From the NCBI GenBank assembly GCA_946482425.1, contig CAMLRO010000024.1, forward strand, positions 1 through 18,544: a stretch of DNA of 18,544 nucleotides, in the 5' to 3' direction. Below the pieces are notes generated by a model that made no database searches, was not told the origin of the DNA, and was given only the letters and a program-made list of their open reading frames with translations. Each line of letters starts with the position of its first letter. The stretch's first letter is position 1. This DNA is from an uncultured Lactobacillus sp. Lineage in GTDB: Bacteria > Bacillota > Bacilli > Lactobacillales > Lactobacillaceae. The position numbers and the translations under genes are program-made. Below are positions 6,024-13,644 of the stretch, piece by piece.

Positions 6024-8258
6024 TTATTTAACTGGACATGCACCAGATTCACAGTCTGTTTGGTCAACTAATTCCAAATCTTTTTGATCGTCATTTTGTT
6101 CTGCAAACACTTGGGCTACATCACCGGTAATTTCAGCTTTTCTTTCCTCATATTTAACTTTATCGATTGGTTCTTTTGGCGCTTGTTTAAGTGAACCACC
6201 ATAGTATGGCAATAAGGAAGTTGACTTAATTACATGCCGGTATTGTTCAAAGAGTGGGGTAATCTTGTCACCTTCATTGCTTTGGAAAGTAACGGTACAG
6301 CTAACTGCATTATCTGACCAATAAGTTTGCAAAAAGGCTTGTGTTGCAAATTGTTCTTCAATTGAAACTGTACCGGCAGAAGCAAAGTTCTTGCTGTCGG
6401 CGTGAGCAGCACGCAATGGAAATTCAACACAAGTTGTGTTTGGTGAATAAATATCAGGTTCTGAATAGTAACCACATGCGTCCAATGCTTTAAGCAATGG
6501 ATCAGAAGCTTGGAACCTAATTCTTTGAATTAAGTAGCCGGCATAGTGGAAGTGCATTCCTTCAGAGGCCCCAGCCAATTTGGCAACAGTACCAGAAGGC
6601 TTAACAGTTGTGTGCTTGATTGACTCATTGCAGTTTAAAGTTTTGCTGTATTCTTTATCAGCATCAATGACGGCTTGGTAAGCTTCAGTAACCATTTTAA
6701 TTCCCTGAGGGTCGTAAATTGGTTTTTTAATCTTTGCGCCGGTTTCTTCATCAGTGCTGTCTTCAAAGCCGGTGACAACCCGGTGACCCAAATCATTTAA
6801 CAGCCAGTCTTGAATACCTGACATTGAAACACCGATTCTACGATTCTTGGAAATGATGTTGCGGGAAATTTCCCAGTCGTAGTCACTAAACGTTACCCGT
6901 TTGGCGTAGCGAGTGGCCAACCTGAAAACGTCCTTTAGTTTCCAACCTTGTTGTTCTGCAATGTATGGGAATACTTCAAACAGGTTGCATGGCTCACCGT
7001 TAGCCAAGGAAATCTCTCCGCAAGGGTTGGTGCCTTCAACGTCGCCGTCAATATCTTTTTGATAGCCGTCAATAATACGACCATAGTTACGAGATAAGTC
7101 AAGGTTAACTATTCCTGGTTCACCGTTTTCTCTAATACCGTTAGCAATTGGTTCATATTCATCAAAGTTAGAATCAATTGCTACACTGTTGTTTGATGCC
7201 CAACGGTGGTGGTAGAGTTTGTCTTTATCCTGTTTCATCGTGATAAAGTCTTGGTCGGTACTTGTACCTAAAGCCAGTTCAGCTGATCTTCTCACATTGC
7301 CGGCAACGACAGTTTTACCAATCAAGTTGCAAATATCCGTACAATCAACAGAAGTTAAATTGCCGCTAACCCGATTGTTAATAATGTTGTTGATATCAAA
7401 AAGCATTTCCACTAACGGCATAGGTCCAGAAGCAGTACCGCCAAAACCGTGAATTTTAGCCCCGTAAGGACGAATTCTGCTGATGTCCAGTACCAATTTG
7501 GTCTTGTTTTCAGCATTGGTTTGATTAAAATGCATGTCAACTAAACGAGCATTGGCCAAAACCCAACCTTCACGGGTATCAGGCAAGTTGTAGTATACGT
7601 AGTCAGACTTGCCGTCATTTTGCTTTGCCCATTCGTCTTTGTCCGTTGCACCCAATTTAACCGAATCCGCGTATGAAGCACTCTTTTTGTCGATCACGAT
7701 TGTTAAATCGATTTTGTTATCAACTGTTGGGATCTTTTGAATGTTGTCTTGGACAACAGAAAAGCCAACGCCGCCGCCTTTCATTAGTTGGTCAAAAAGA
7801 AATGAAAATGGCATTGAAACTGCTTCTTGCGTTTGCCCTAAATAGTCTGGCACTATATGGCTGTCACCATATTTTTGGGGACGAATAGCTATAAACCAGC
7901 AATTATTCAACGAATCACCATTACGCTTTTGGTAATCTGTCCCGGAGACCCAGAGGTTACGACCAGAAGGCGTTGCGCCTAAACCGTAAACCAATTTAAA
8001 TAGGCTCTTGGCCTCATCAGTTAGTTCATCAACTACTTCATTTGCAGGAGAATCTTTGAGACGAGGATCAAGATTAATATTGCCTTCGATTACGCGTTTA
8101 ACTGTTTCATCCCAATTTTCGGAACGATTTTTTTCAGGAAGCCATCTGGCGTAGGTCCGTTTATAAGTAACCCAGCCAAGCTCTCCCCAGTGGGGAGTGA
8201 CAGTTTGTTTCACTTGATCAATGTAACCCTGATCTAAGGTTATGCTCGTATTTTTCAT
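6024..8258 (-). CDS. nrdJ: Adenosylcobalamin-dependent (class II) ribonucleoside-triphosphate reductase
   Basis: 744 residues, close to the 739 of L. leichmannii RTPR, with which it is nearly collinear by eye. It reduces ribonucleoside triphosphates to dNTPs using adenosylcobalamin as radical source. Visible key residues: Cys120 and Cys424 (active-site disulfide pair), Cys413 (thiyl radical) and Glu415 in NPCGE, the PSGTVAKLAGASEGMHFHY segment, and the C-terminal shuttle pair Cys736/Cys741 in the CESGACPVK tail, reduced by thioredoxin. The ATG at 8258 gives the homologue-like N-terminus with AAGGAG 11 bases away. A TTG two codons upstream (8264) is better spaced (5 bases) and could be the true start; ORF extension beyond that is not supported. 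It heads the cobalamin module and appears controlled by an NrdR-type site at its promoter. No other ribonucleotide reductase gene is in the window, so B12 dependence of dNTP synthesis is plausible. Confidence 0.97.
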   Translation of the reverse strand: MKNTSITLDQGYIDQVKQTVTPHWGELGWVTYKRTYARWLPEKNRSENWDETVKRVIEGNINLDPRLKDSPANEVVDELTDEAKSLFKLVYGLGATPSGRNLWVSGTDYQKRNGDSLNNCWFIAIRPQKYGDSHIVPDYLGQTQEAVSMPFSFLFDQLMKGGGVGFSVVQDNIQKIPTVDNKIDLTIVIDKKSASYADSVKLGATDKDEWAKQNDGKSDYVYYNLPDTREGWVLANARLVDMHFNQTNAENKTKLVLDISRIRPYGAKIHGFGGTASGPMPLVEMLFDINNIINNRVSGNLTSVDCTDICNLIGKTVVAGNVRRSAELALGTSTDQDFITMKQDKDKLYHHRWASNNSVAIDSNFDEYEPIANGIRENGEPGIVNLDLSRNYGRIIDGYQKDIDGDVEGTNPCGEISLANGEPCNLFEVFPYIAEQQGWKLKDVFRLATRYAKRVTFSDYDWEISRNIISKNRRIGVSMSGIQDWLLNDLGHRVVTGFEDSTDEETGAKIKKPIYDPQGIKMVTEAYQAVIDADKEYSKTLNCNESIKHTTVKPSGTVAKLAGASEGMHFHYAGYLIQRIRFQASDPLLKALDACGYYSEPDIYSPNTTCVEFPLRAAHADSKNFASAGTVSIEEQFATQAFLQTYWSDNAVSCTVTFQSNEGDKITPLFEQYRHVIKSTSLLPYYGGSLKQAPKEPIDKVKYEERKAEITGDVAQVFAEQNDDQKDLELVDQTDCESGACPVK

Positions 8259-8323
8259 ATTCAAAGTTACTCCTTCAACTAGCAAATTGTTCCACAGACA
8301 CATCATCTATGGCTACAAGTAGA

Positions 8324-8329
8324 ACTATA
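8324..8329 (-). promoter_or_regulatory. Extended -10 promoter element of nrdJ
   Basis: On the minus strand TATAGT is preceded by TGG, an extended -10 that can work without a good -35; none is evident at the right distance. The predicted start is near 8317, leaving a leader of about 58 bases too short and too plain to hold a cobalamin riboswitch. Confidence 0.5.
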
Positions 8330-8345
8330 CCACAATATCTTGTAT
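8330..8345 (-). promoter_or_regulatory. NrdR-box-like operator at the nrdJ promoter
   Basis: CCACAATATCTTGTAT (plus strand) matches 13 of 16 positions of the NrdR box ACACWATATATWGTGT, including the ACAATAT...TTGT core. It abuts the -10 on its upstream side, so a bound NrdR would block polymerase. A weaker match (ACACAAGTAAAAGTCA, 8371-8386, 10 of 16) lies with its centre 41 bases, about four helical turns, further upstream, matching the family's habit of paired boxes on one face of the helix. Confidence 0.6.
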
Positions 8346-8445
8346 TTACTAGAGGAAAGTTTGCTCTTAAACACAAGTAAAAGTCACAACTTGATGTGCG
8401 AGTAAGTTGTCGGGGATAATAAAAAAACATATAGAATTCGAAGAT

Positions 8446-8488
8446 ATAAAAAAAGCATAATAAGCTAAAAATAGCGTTTATTATGCTT
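8446..8488 (-). terminator. Rho-independent terminator of the 61-residue membrane-protein gene
   Basis: AAGCATAATAA (8453-8463) and TTATTATGCTT (8478-8488) form an 11-base stem, with an inner CTA/TAG pair around an A-rich loop. On the minus strand it is followed immediately by a run of T. It ends transcription just before the nrdJ regulatory region. Confidence 0.88.
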
Positions 8489-8516
8489 GAATATATTTTT
8501 GTTTTTAAACTAAAAA

Positions 8517-8702
8517 TTAGTGCCTAGCTAACGTGAAGAAAAGGAAAATTAAGCCAAGAATAACGACTATTGGCACTAATAAATGAATAAAGAAAATAAA
8601 GGCAAGTGTGCAAGTTAAAATGAAAAATAAGATTTTAAATATACCAACGCCCAGTTTTATAAATAACCAAATTAACAAGAATGCTAGTAATAGTCCAACC
8701 AT
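8517..8702 (-). CDS. Small very hydrophobic membrane protein of unknown function
   Basis: 61 residues, almost all hydrophobic, with only Lys16, Lys23, His40 and the terminal ARH breaking the run; two or three membrane helices are likely. I do not recognise a family. It is judged real because it has an excellent ribosome site (AAAGGGGTGA six bases before the ATG), a TATAAT-type -10 on the minus strand (8736-8741) and its own strong terminator, making a complete single-gene unit between nrdJ and the HAD gene. It has no signal peptidase site and no catalytic motif. Size and composition would fit a small regulator or stress-induced membrane protein, but that is speculation. Confidence 0.75.
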   Translation of the reverse strand: MVGLLLAFLLIWLFIKLGVGIFKILFFILTCTLAFIFFIHLLVPIVVILGLIFLFFTLARH

Positions 8703-8821
8703 GCTTAATCACCCCTTTTATCAGAATTAAGTGATATTATAGCTGATTTTTAAGAAGAGTAATAGTAATGCAAGCAAAATTTAAAAATAGTTAATTTTGT
8801 TCCCAATGTGTGAAATATTGT

Positions 8822-8827
8822 TATAAT
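8822..8827 (+). promoter_or_regulatory. -10 promoter element of the HAD nucleotidase gene
   Basis: A consensus TATAAT; a TTGTTC lies 19 bases upstream as a possible but over-spaced -35. The predicted start is near 8834, giving a leader of roughly 63 bases. Confidence 0.5.
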
Positions 8828-8836
8828 AGACCTCCA

Positions 8837-8877
8837 CACTAATTTTTAGTGAATACGCATTTTATTCTGCGGAATAA
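8837..8877 (+). other. Two tandem hairpins in the leader of the HAD gene
   Basis: CACTAA-TTT-TTAGTG (8837-8851) and TTATTC-TGCG-GAATAA (8862-8877) are both perfect 6-base stems with tiny loops and sit between the -10 and the ribosome site. The first could instead be a palindromic operator at the transcription start. No T tract follows either one, so they are not terminators. Confidence 0.4.
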
Positions 8878-8896
8878 TTGGAGAGGAAGAAATTGC

Positions 8897-9607
8897 TTGC
8901 GTTATAAACAAATAATTTTTGATGTTGATGATACTTTGATTGATTTTGCTGCTACAGAAAATTTTGCTCTGCATAGTCTTTTTCAGGCTCATCATTGGCA
9001 GTTAACAGACAACATGCAGCGTGATTATCATGCATATAATCAAGGACTTTGGCGTAAGCTGGAACAAGGTAAAATTGATTATAATCAACTCAGCAAGACT
9101 GTCTTTAGCGAATTTATCAAGGAAAATTTAGGCATTGATATTGACGGAATTGCAATTATGAACGAATACCGTTCTTATTTTAGTGAAGCTCATAAGTTGC
9201 TGCCCGGTGTGACTGATACTTTGCGTTTTGCTAAAAAGCACAATTACGTTTTAACTATTTTAAGTAATGGTGAAGCCTTTATGCAGAGGCACCGTTTGCA
9301 ATTAGCGGGCATTGACAAATATTTTTCGCTGATTGTGACATCAGAAGAAGCCGGCTTTGCTAAACCGGATACCCGTATCTTTGATTACTTTTTTGCTCAT
9401 ACTGAAATCGGCCCTGAAGAAACTGTCTTCTTTGGAGATGGGCTGCAGTCCGACATACTGGGTGCAGAAAATTACGGCTTTGACAGCATCTGGTATAACC
9501 ACCGTAAACGGAAGAATAATATGAATCTGCATCCCTTATATGAAGTAGCAACATATCCGGAATTTGTGGCTTTGCTCAAGGGTGATTTGCAAAAGCAACC
9601 GCAATAA
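8897..9607 (+). CDS. HAD-superfamily pyrimidine nucleotidase, YjjG-like
   Basis: 236 residues from the TTG at 8897. That start gives MRYKQIIFDVDDT, as YjjG-type proteins begin, and GGAGAGG lies about ten bases upstream. The ORF is open further upstream, but those codons run back through the leader hairpins. HAD motifs: I, DVDDT with Asp9 nucleophile and Asp11; II, Ser123 in LSNG; III, Lys156 in FAKPD; IV, GDGLQSD with Asp181 and Asp186. A helical cap lies between motifs I and II. YjjG-type enzymes dephosphorylate non-canonical and surplus pyrimidine nucleotides in the cytoplasm, a housekeeping role in cleaning the nucleotide pool; this is family knowledge, and related HAD phosphatases are hard to tell apart by motif. 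The following aldo/keto reductase gene appears to have its own -10. Confidence 0.88.
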   Translation: MRYKQIIFDVDDTLIDFAATENFALHSLFQAHHWQLTDNMQRDYHAYNQGLWRKLEQGKIDYNQLSKTVFSEFIKENLGIDIDGIAIMNEYRSYFSEAHKLLPGVTDTLRFAKKHNYVLTILSNGEAFMQRHRLQLAGIDKYFSLIVTSEEAGFAKPDTRIFDYFFAHTEIGPEETVFFGDGLQSDILGAENYGFDSIWYNHRKRKNNMNLHPLYEVATYPEFVALLKGDLQKQPQ

Positions 9608-9644
9608 TTGCTATCTTTTCCTGTAGAAGTATAGTTCAATCCTG

Positions 9645-9650
9645 TATAAT
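9645..9650 (+). promoter_or_regulatory. -10 promoter element of the aldo/keto reductase-proC unit
   Basis: A consensus TATAAT in the 63-base spacer between the HAD and aldo/keto reductase genes. No good -35 is seen. The start would lie only about a dozen bases before the ATG, leaving barely the ribosome site as leader. Confidence 0.45.
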
Positions 9651-9670
9651 AATTATTAGAGGTGAGAATA

Positions 9671-10534
9671 ATGACTTTAAATATTCATTCTTTTAATGAT
9701 ACTTATGAATTAAATAATGGCGTTAAAATACCAGTCATTGGTTTAGGAACTTGGCAAACACCTGACGGTGAAGTAGCCAAGAACACTGTGAAGGATGCAC
9801 TGGATCTGGGCTATCGCTTAATTGATACGGCTGCAGCTTACGGCAATGAGGAGAGCATCGGACAAGGAATTAAACAAAGCGGGGTCAATAGACACGACTT
9901 ATTTGTAACCACTAAATTATGGAACGATCATCACGGCTATCAGGCAACTAAGGCTGCGATTGATGAAAGCTTGACTAAATTAGATTTAGATTACCTTGAC
10001 TTGTATTTGATCCACTGGCCTAATCCAGCACCTGTGCGTGATCACTGGGCTGAATTAAACGCAGAAAGCTGGCAGGCAATGGAAGAAGCTGTTCAGTCAG
10101 GCAAAATTCGCGCAATCGGAGTATCGAATTTCAGACGTAAACACTTGGATGAGTTGCTGAAGACCGCCAAAATTCGTCCTGCTGTCAATCAAATTTACCT
10201 TAACCCAAGTGATATGGAAGAAGATGTGACTTCTTATAATAAAGAACTCGGCATCTTGAGCGAAGCATATTCACCACTTGGCAGGGGCGGTTTATTTGCT
10301 AATGAAACTGTCGTTTCTGTTGCGCAACACTATGACAAGTCTCCAGCGCAAGTCTTATTACGGTGGTCCTTGCAACACGGCTTTGTCCCATTACCAAAAT
10401 CTGTCCACCGCGATCGGCTTGAATCTAATTTACAAGTTTTTGACTTTACAATTAGTGATGCTGATATGGCTAAACTTGATGGTTTGCATGGAGCAGCTAA
10501 ATTAGCAAATGATCCAGATCACACGGACTTTTAA
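9671..10534 (+). CDS. Aldo/keto reductase
   Basis: 287 residues. The ATG at 9671 follows AGAGGTGAG closely; a GTG at 9662 lies within that ribosome site and is rejected as start. The catalytic tetrad of the (beta/alpha)8-barrel aldo/keto reductases is complete: Asp52 and Tyr57 in DTAAAYGNE, Lys82 in TKLW, His115 in LIHWP. IRAIGVSNF and the NADPH-binding segment PLPKSVHRDRLESN are also present. The family reduces aldehydes and ketones with NADPH. The sequence resembles the bacterial 2,5-diketogluconate reductase/glyoxal reductase (YvgN-type) group, but the substrate cannot be read from the motifs. It is followed after 15 bases by the proC-like gene, so the two are probably one transcript ending at 11331-11360. 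Confidence 0.93.
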   Translation: MTLNIHSFNDTYELNNGVKIPVIGLGTWQTPDGEVAKNTVKDALDLGYRLIDTAAAYGNEESIGQGIKQSGVNRHDLFVTTKLWNDHHGYQATKAAIDESLTKLDLDYLDLYLIHWPNPAPVRDHWAELNAESWQAMEEAVQSGKIRAIGVSNFRRKHLDELLKTAKIRPAVNQIYLNPSDMEEDVTSYNKELGILSEAYSPLGRGGLFANETVVSVAQHYDKSPAQVLLRWSLQHGFVPLPKSVHRDRLESNLQVFDFTISDADMAKLDGLHGAAKLANDPDHTDF

Positions 10535-10549
10535 AAAAGGTGGTAGCTG

Positions 10550-11314
10550 ATGAAAATTGGTTTTATTGGAACTGGTAAGATTGGTTCCGCTATCATTAAG
10601 GGCTTGTTAAATGCTAAAAATTCAAGCCAAGATATTTATGTTTATGACGGTGGTCATAAGTCCGCTCAAAAAATTGCTGCTGAATTTAATCTGCGCTTAG
10701 TTAATAGTTACACTGAATTTAACGCTTGCCAGGCAGTTATAGTTGCTGTGAGTGGCTCCAGTGCTGAAGCTATACTGAAGCAGCTGGGTCAAAAATATCA
10801 CGGTATCATGTTATCAACGGGTGGCGGCGATTTAACTCAGATTAATAGTGGACTTGCGCAAGATACGGCATTTGCCAAGATTGTTCCTAATACTCCCGTT
10901 CAAATAGGTAGCGGAATTACAGCCATCAGTTTTATTCCTGATGAAAAGCCGGAAGTGATTGCTACCGTAAAAAAGATTTTTACTCAAATGGGTTTAGTTT
11001 ATGTTGTGCCTGAAAACCTGCTAGGCATTTATGGTACAGTTGCTGGATGCACGCCTGCTTTTGTCGATCTTATGATTGCAGCGCTGAGTGATGCCGCAGT
11101 GCAAAACGGTATTAAACGCGCAGATTCATATCAGATAATTGAACAAATGCTTTTGGGTACCAGCCAATTAGCACTTGCTAGTAAAAAATTGCCGGAGGAA
11201 TTAAAAGACGAAGTCACCACACCGGGTGGCTCAACTATTAGGGGTGTAGCCAAGCTTGAAGAAACGGGCTTTAGAAATGCGCTTATTCAAGCCGTAAATG
11301 CTGCCGCAAATTAA
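10550..11314 (+). CDS. proC: Pyrroline-5-carboxylate reductase family protein
   Basis: 254 residues with AAGGTGG before the ATG. ProC reduces 1-pyrroline-5-carboxylate to proline with NAD(P)H. Seen here: the Rossmann start GFIGTGKIG (4-12), KIVPNTPVQIGSG (family MPNTP), and the C-terminal signature DEVTTPGGSTIRGVAKLE close to the canonical VTSPGGTT...LE. Differences from typical ProC: the MPNTP segment is preceded by Lys-Ile-Val rather than Arg-Val-Met, the usual SGSGPAY reads AGCTPAF, and the protein is slightly short (usually about 265-275). Function as ProC is the best call, though a paralogous imine reductase is possible. It is second in a unit with the aldo/keto reductase and ends at a good terminator. 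Confidence 0.85.
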   Translation: MKIGFIGTGKIGSAIIKGLLNAKNSSQDIYVYDGGHKSAQKIAAEFNLRLVNSYTEFNACQAVIVAVSGSSAEAILKQLGQKYHGIMLSTGGGDLTQINSGLAQDTAFAKIVPNTPVQIGSGITAISFIPDEKPEVIATVKKIFTQMGLVYVVPENLLGIYGTVAGCTPAFVDLMIAALSDAAVQNGIKRADSYQIIEQMLLGTSQLALASKKLPEELKDEVTTPGGSTIRGVAKLEETGFRNALIQAVNAAAN

Positions 11315-11326
11315 AATAATTATTAG

Positions 11327-11361
11327 AAAAGACACCAGATAAATTTATCTGGTGCCTTTTA
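11327..11361. terminator. Bidirectional rho-independent terminator
   Basis: CACCAGAT and ATCTGGTG form a perfect 8-base stem around AAATTT. CTTTT follows on the plus strand and TCTTTTCT on the minus strand. It separates the convergent proC-like and ldhD genes. Confidence 0.85.
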
Positions 11362-11405
11362 TTGTTATTTAAAGTGTATTTAAGAAGGGAAATGAATTTT
11401 ACAAA

Positions 11406-12512
<1,107 letters not shown>

Positions 12513-12533
12513 TTATCAAAATGGCGTTCTATT

Positions 12534-12547
12534 AGTAATCGCTTACA
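12534..12547. promoter_or_regulatory. CcpA cre-like site between ldhD and the exonuclease gene
   Basis: AGTAATCGCTTACA matches 13 of 14 positions of the cre consensus WGWAARCGYTWWMA on the plus strand. Its centre is about 88 bases upstream of the predicted ldhD start, a position more typical of CcpA activation than repression. It is about 170 bases before the -10 of the divergent exonuclease gene, so ldhD is the likelier target. Confidence 0.5.
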
Positions 12548-12687
12548 ATAATATGGCACAAGGACTCACGCTTAATCAAAAAAGTTACAAGTATTTTTTG
12601 TATAGATAGTGAAAAAAATAACAGCAATTTCACCTCAATATGATCACCTCAAACTTGGAATTGGAAAAAATCAGGGTGACAGAAGTT

Positions 12688-12715
12688 TTGTGTCCCAGCT
12701 AAAAAACTATATAAT
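12688..12715 (+). promoter_or_regulatory. Promoter of the exonuclease III-type gene
   Basis: TTGTGT (12688-12693), a 16-base spacer and TATAAT (12710-12715). The predicted start near 12722 and the AAGGAG before 12744 rule out the longer in-frame ORF from GTG 12609 as the translated form. Confidence 0.6.
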
Positions 12716-12743
12716 GAAAGAAATGAATAAAAAGGAGCAGAAA

Positions 12744-13571
12744 ATGATCTTAATTTCGTGGAATATCGACTCATTAAATGCAGCTTTAACCGGAACTTCT
12801 TCTCGTGCAGTAGCAACACGCAAAGTTTTAGAAAAAATACATGCTGAAAATGCTGATATAGTTGCAATTCAAGAAACTAAATTACGTTCAACTGGACCAA
12901 CTAAAAAACACATGGAAGTATTAACAAAAGAATTTCCAGAATATGATATTGTTTGGCGTTCATCAGAAGAACCGGCACGTAAAGGTTACGCTGGAACCAT
13001 GTTTTTGTATAAAAAAGAACTCAAGCCTCAAGTGACTTATCCTGTAATTGGTGCACCGGAACCGATGGATCATGAAGGCAGAATCATCACTTTGGAATTT
13101 CCTGAGTATTTTGTCACTCAGGTATATACGCCAAATTCTGGCAATGGCCTTAAGCGTTTAAGTGAGCGTCAAGTCTGGGATGAAAAGTATATTAATTACT
13201 TGCAAAAATTAGATCAAGAAAAACCGGTTTTGGCTAGTGGCGATTATAATTGTGCTCACCACGAAATTGATCTAAAACATCCGGATACTAATCACCATTC
13301 TGCAGGTTTTACTGATGAAGAACGAGCAGATTTTACCCAATTGCTTAAAGCCGGCTTTACAGATACATTTAGAAAACTCAACGGCAATGTTGAAGGAGTC
13401 TACTCATGGTGGGCTCAAAGGGTAAGAACTGCAAAGGCTAATAATTCCGGCTGGAGAATTGATTATTGGCTAACTAGTAATAGAATTGCAGATAAGGTTA
13501 AGCGTTCTGAAATGATGGATACGGGAGAACGTGCTGATCACTGCCCAATTTTATTGGCAATAGATTTATAA
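12744..13571 (+). CDS. exoA: Exonuclease III-family AP endonuclease
   Basis: 275 residues, usual for the family. The ATG at 12744 has AAGGAG six to seven bases upstream and gives the expected start ISWNID. Active-site residues of the endonuclease/exonuclease/phosphatase fold are all present: Asn7, Glu44 (IQETKL), Tyr128 (VYTPN), Asp167 and Asn169 (SGDYN), Asp240 (RIDYW) and Asp265-His266 (ADHCPI). The enzyme cuts DNA at abasic sites in base-excision repair and may have 3'-5' exonuclease activity; it acts in the cytoplasm on chromosomal DNA. It has its own promoter and a probable terminator downstream, so it is likely monocistronic. Its nearness to the helicase-nuclease gene puts two DNA-acting genes side by side without proving a link. 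Confidence 0.95.
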   Translation: MILISWNIDSLNAALTGTSSRAVATRKVLEKIHAENADIVAIQETKLRSTGPTKKHMEVLTKEFPEYDIVWRSSEEPARKGYAGTMFLYKKELKPQVTYPVIGAPEPMDHEGRIITLEFPEYFVTQVYTPNSGNGLKRLSERQVWDEKYINYLQKLDQEKPVLASGDYNCAHHEIDLKHPDTNHHSAGFTDEERADFTQLLKAGFTDTFRKLNGNVEGVYSWWAQRVRTAKANNSGWRIDYWLTSNRIADKVKRSEMMDTGERADHCPILLAIDL

Positions 13572-13581
13572 GCAGTTGTAA

Positions 13582-13613
13582 AAAAGGGATCCAGATGGTT
13601 GGGTTTCTTTTTC
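13582..13613 (+). terminator. Probable rho-independent terminator after the exonuclease gene
   Basis: AAGGGATCCA pairs with TGGGTTTCTT over ten positions with several G-U pairs around a GATGGT loop, followed by a T-rich run. It overlaps the possible -35 (TTGGGT, 13599-13604) of a promoter whose -10 would be TAAAAT (13621-13626) for the helicase gene. The wobble pairs lower confidence. Confidence 0.55.
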
Positions 13614-13644
13614 TTTTGTGTAAAATAATTTTGAGGTGATGAGT

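Noticed and set aside
8259..8452. Search for a cobalamin riboswitch upstream of nrdJ.
   Set aside because: No B12-box-like conserved core is seen, and the predicted leader is only about 58 bases, far too short for this riboswitch class.
12609..12743. A 45-codon in-frame N-terminal extension of the exonuclease from a GTG.
   Set aside because: It contains the gene's own promoter and has no ribosome site; the family start is at 12744 with AAGGAG before it.
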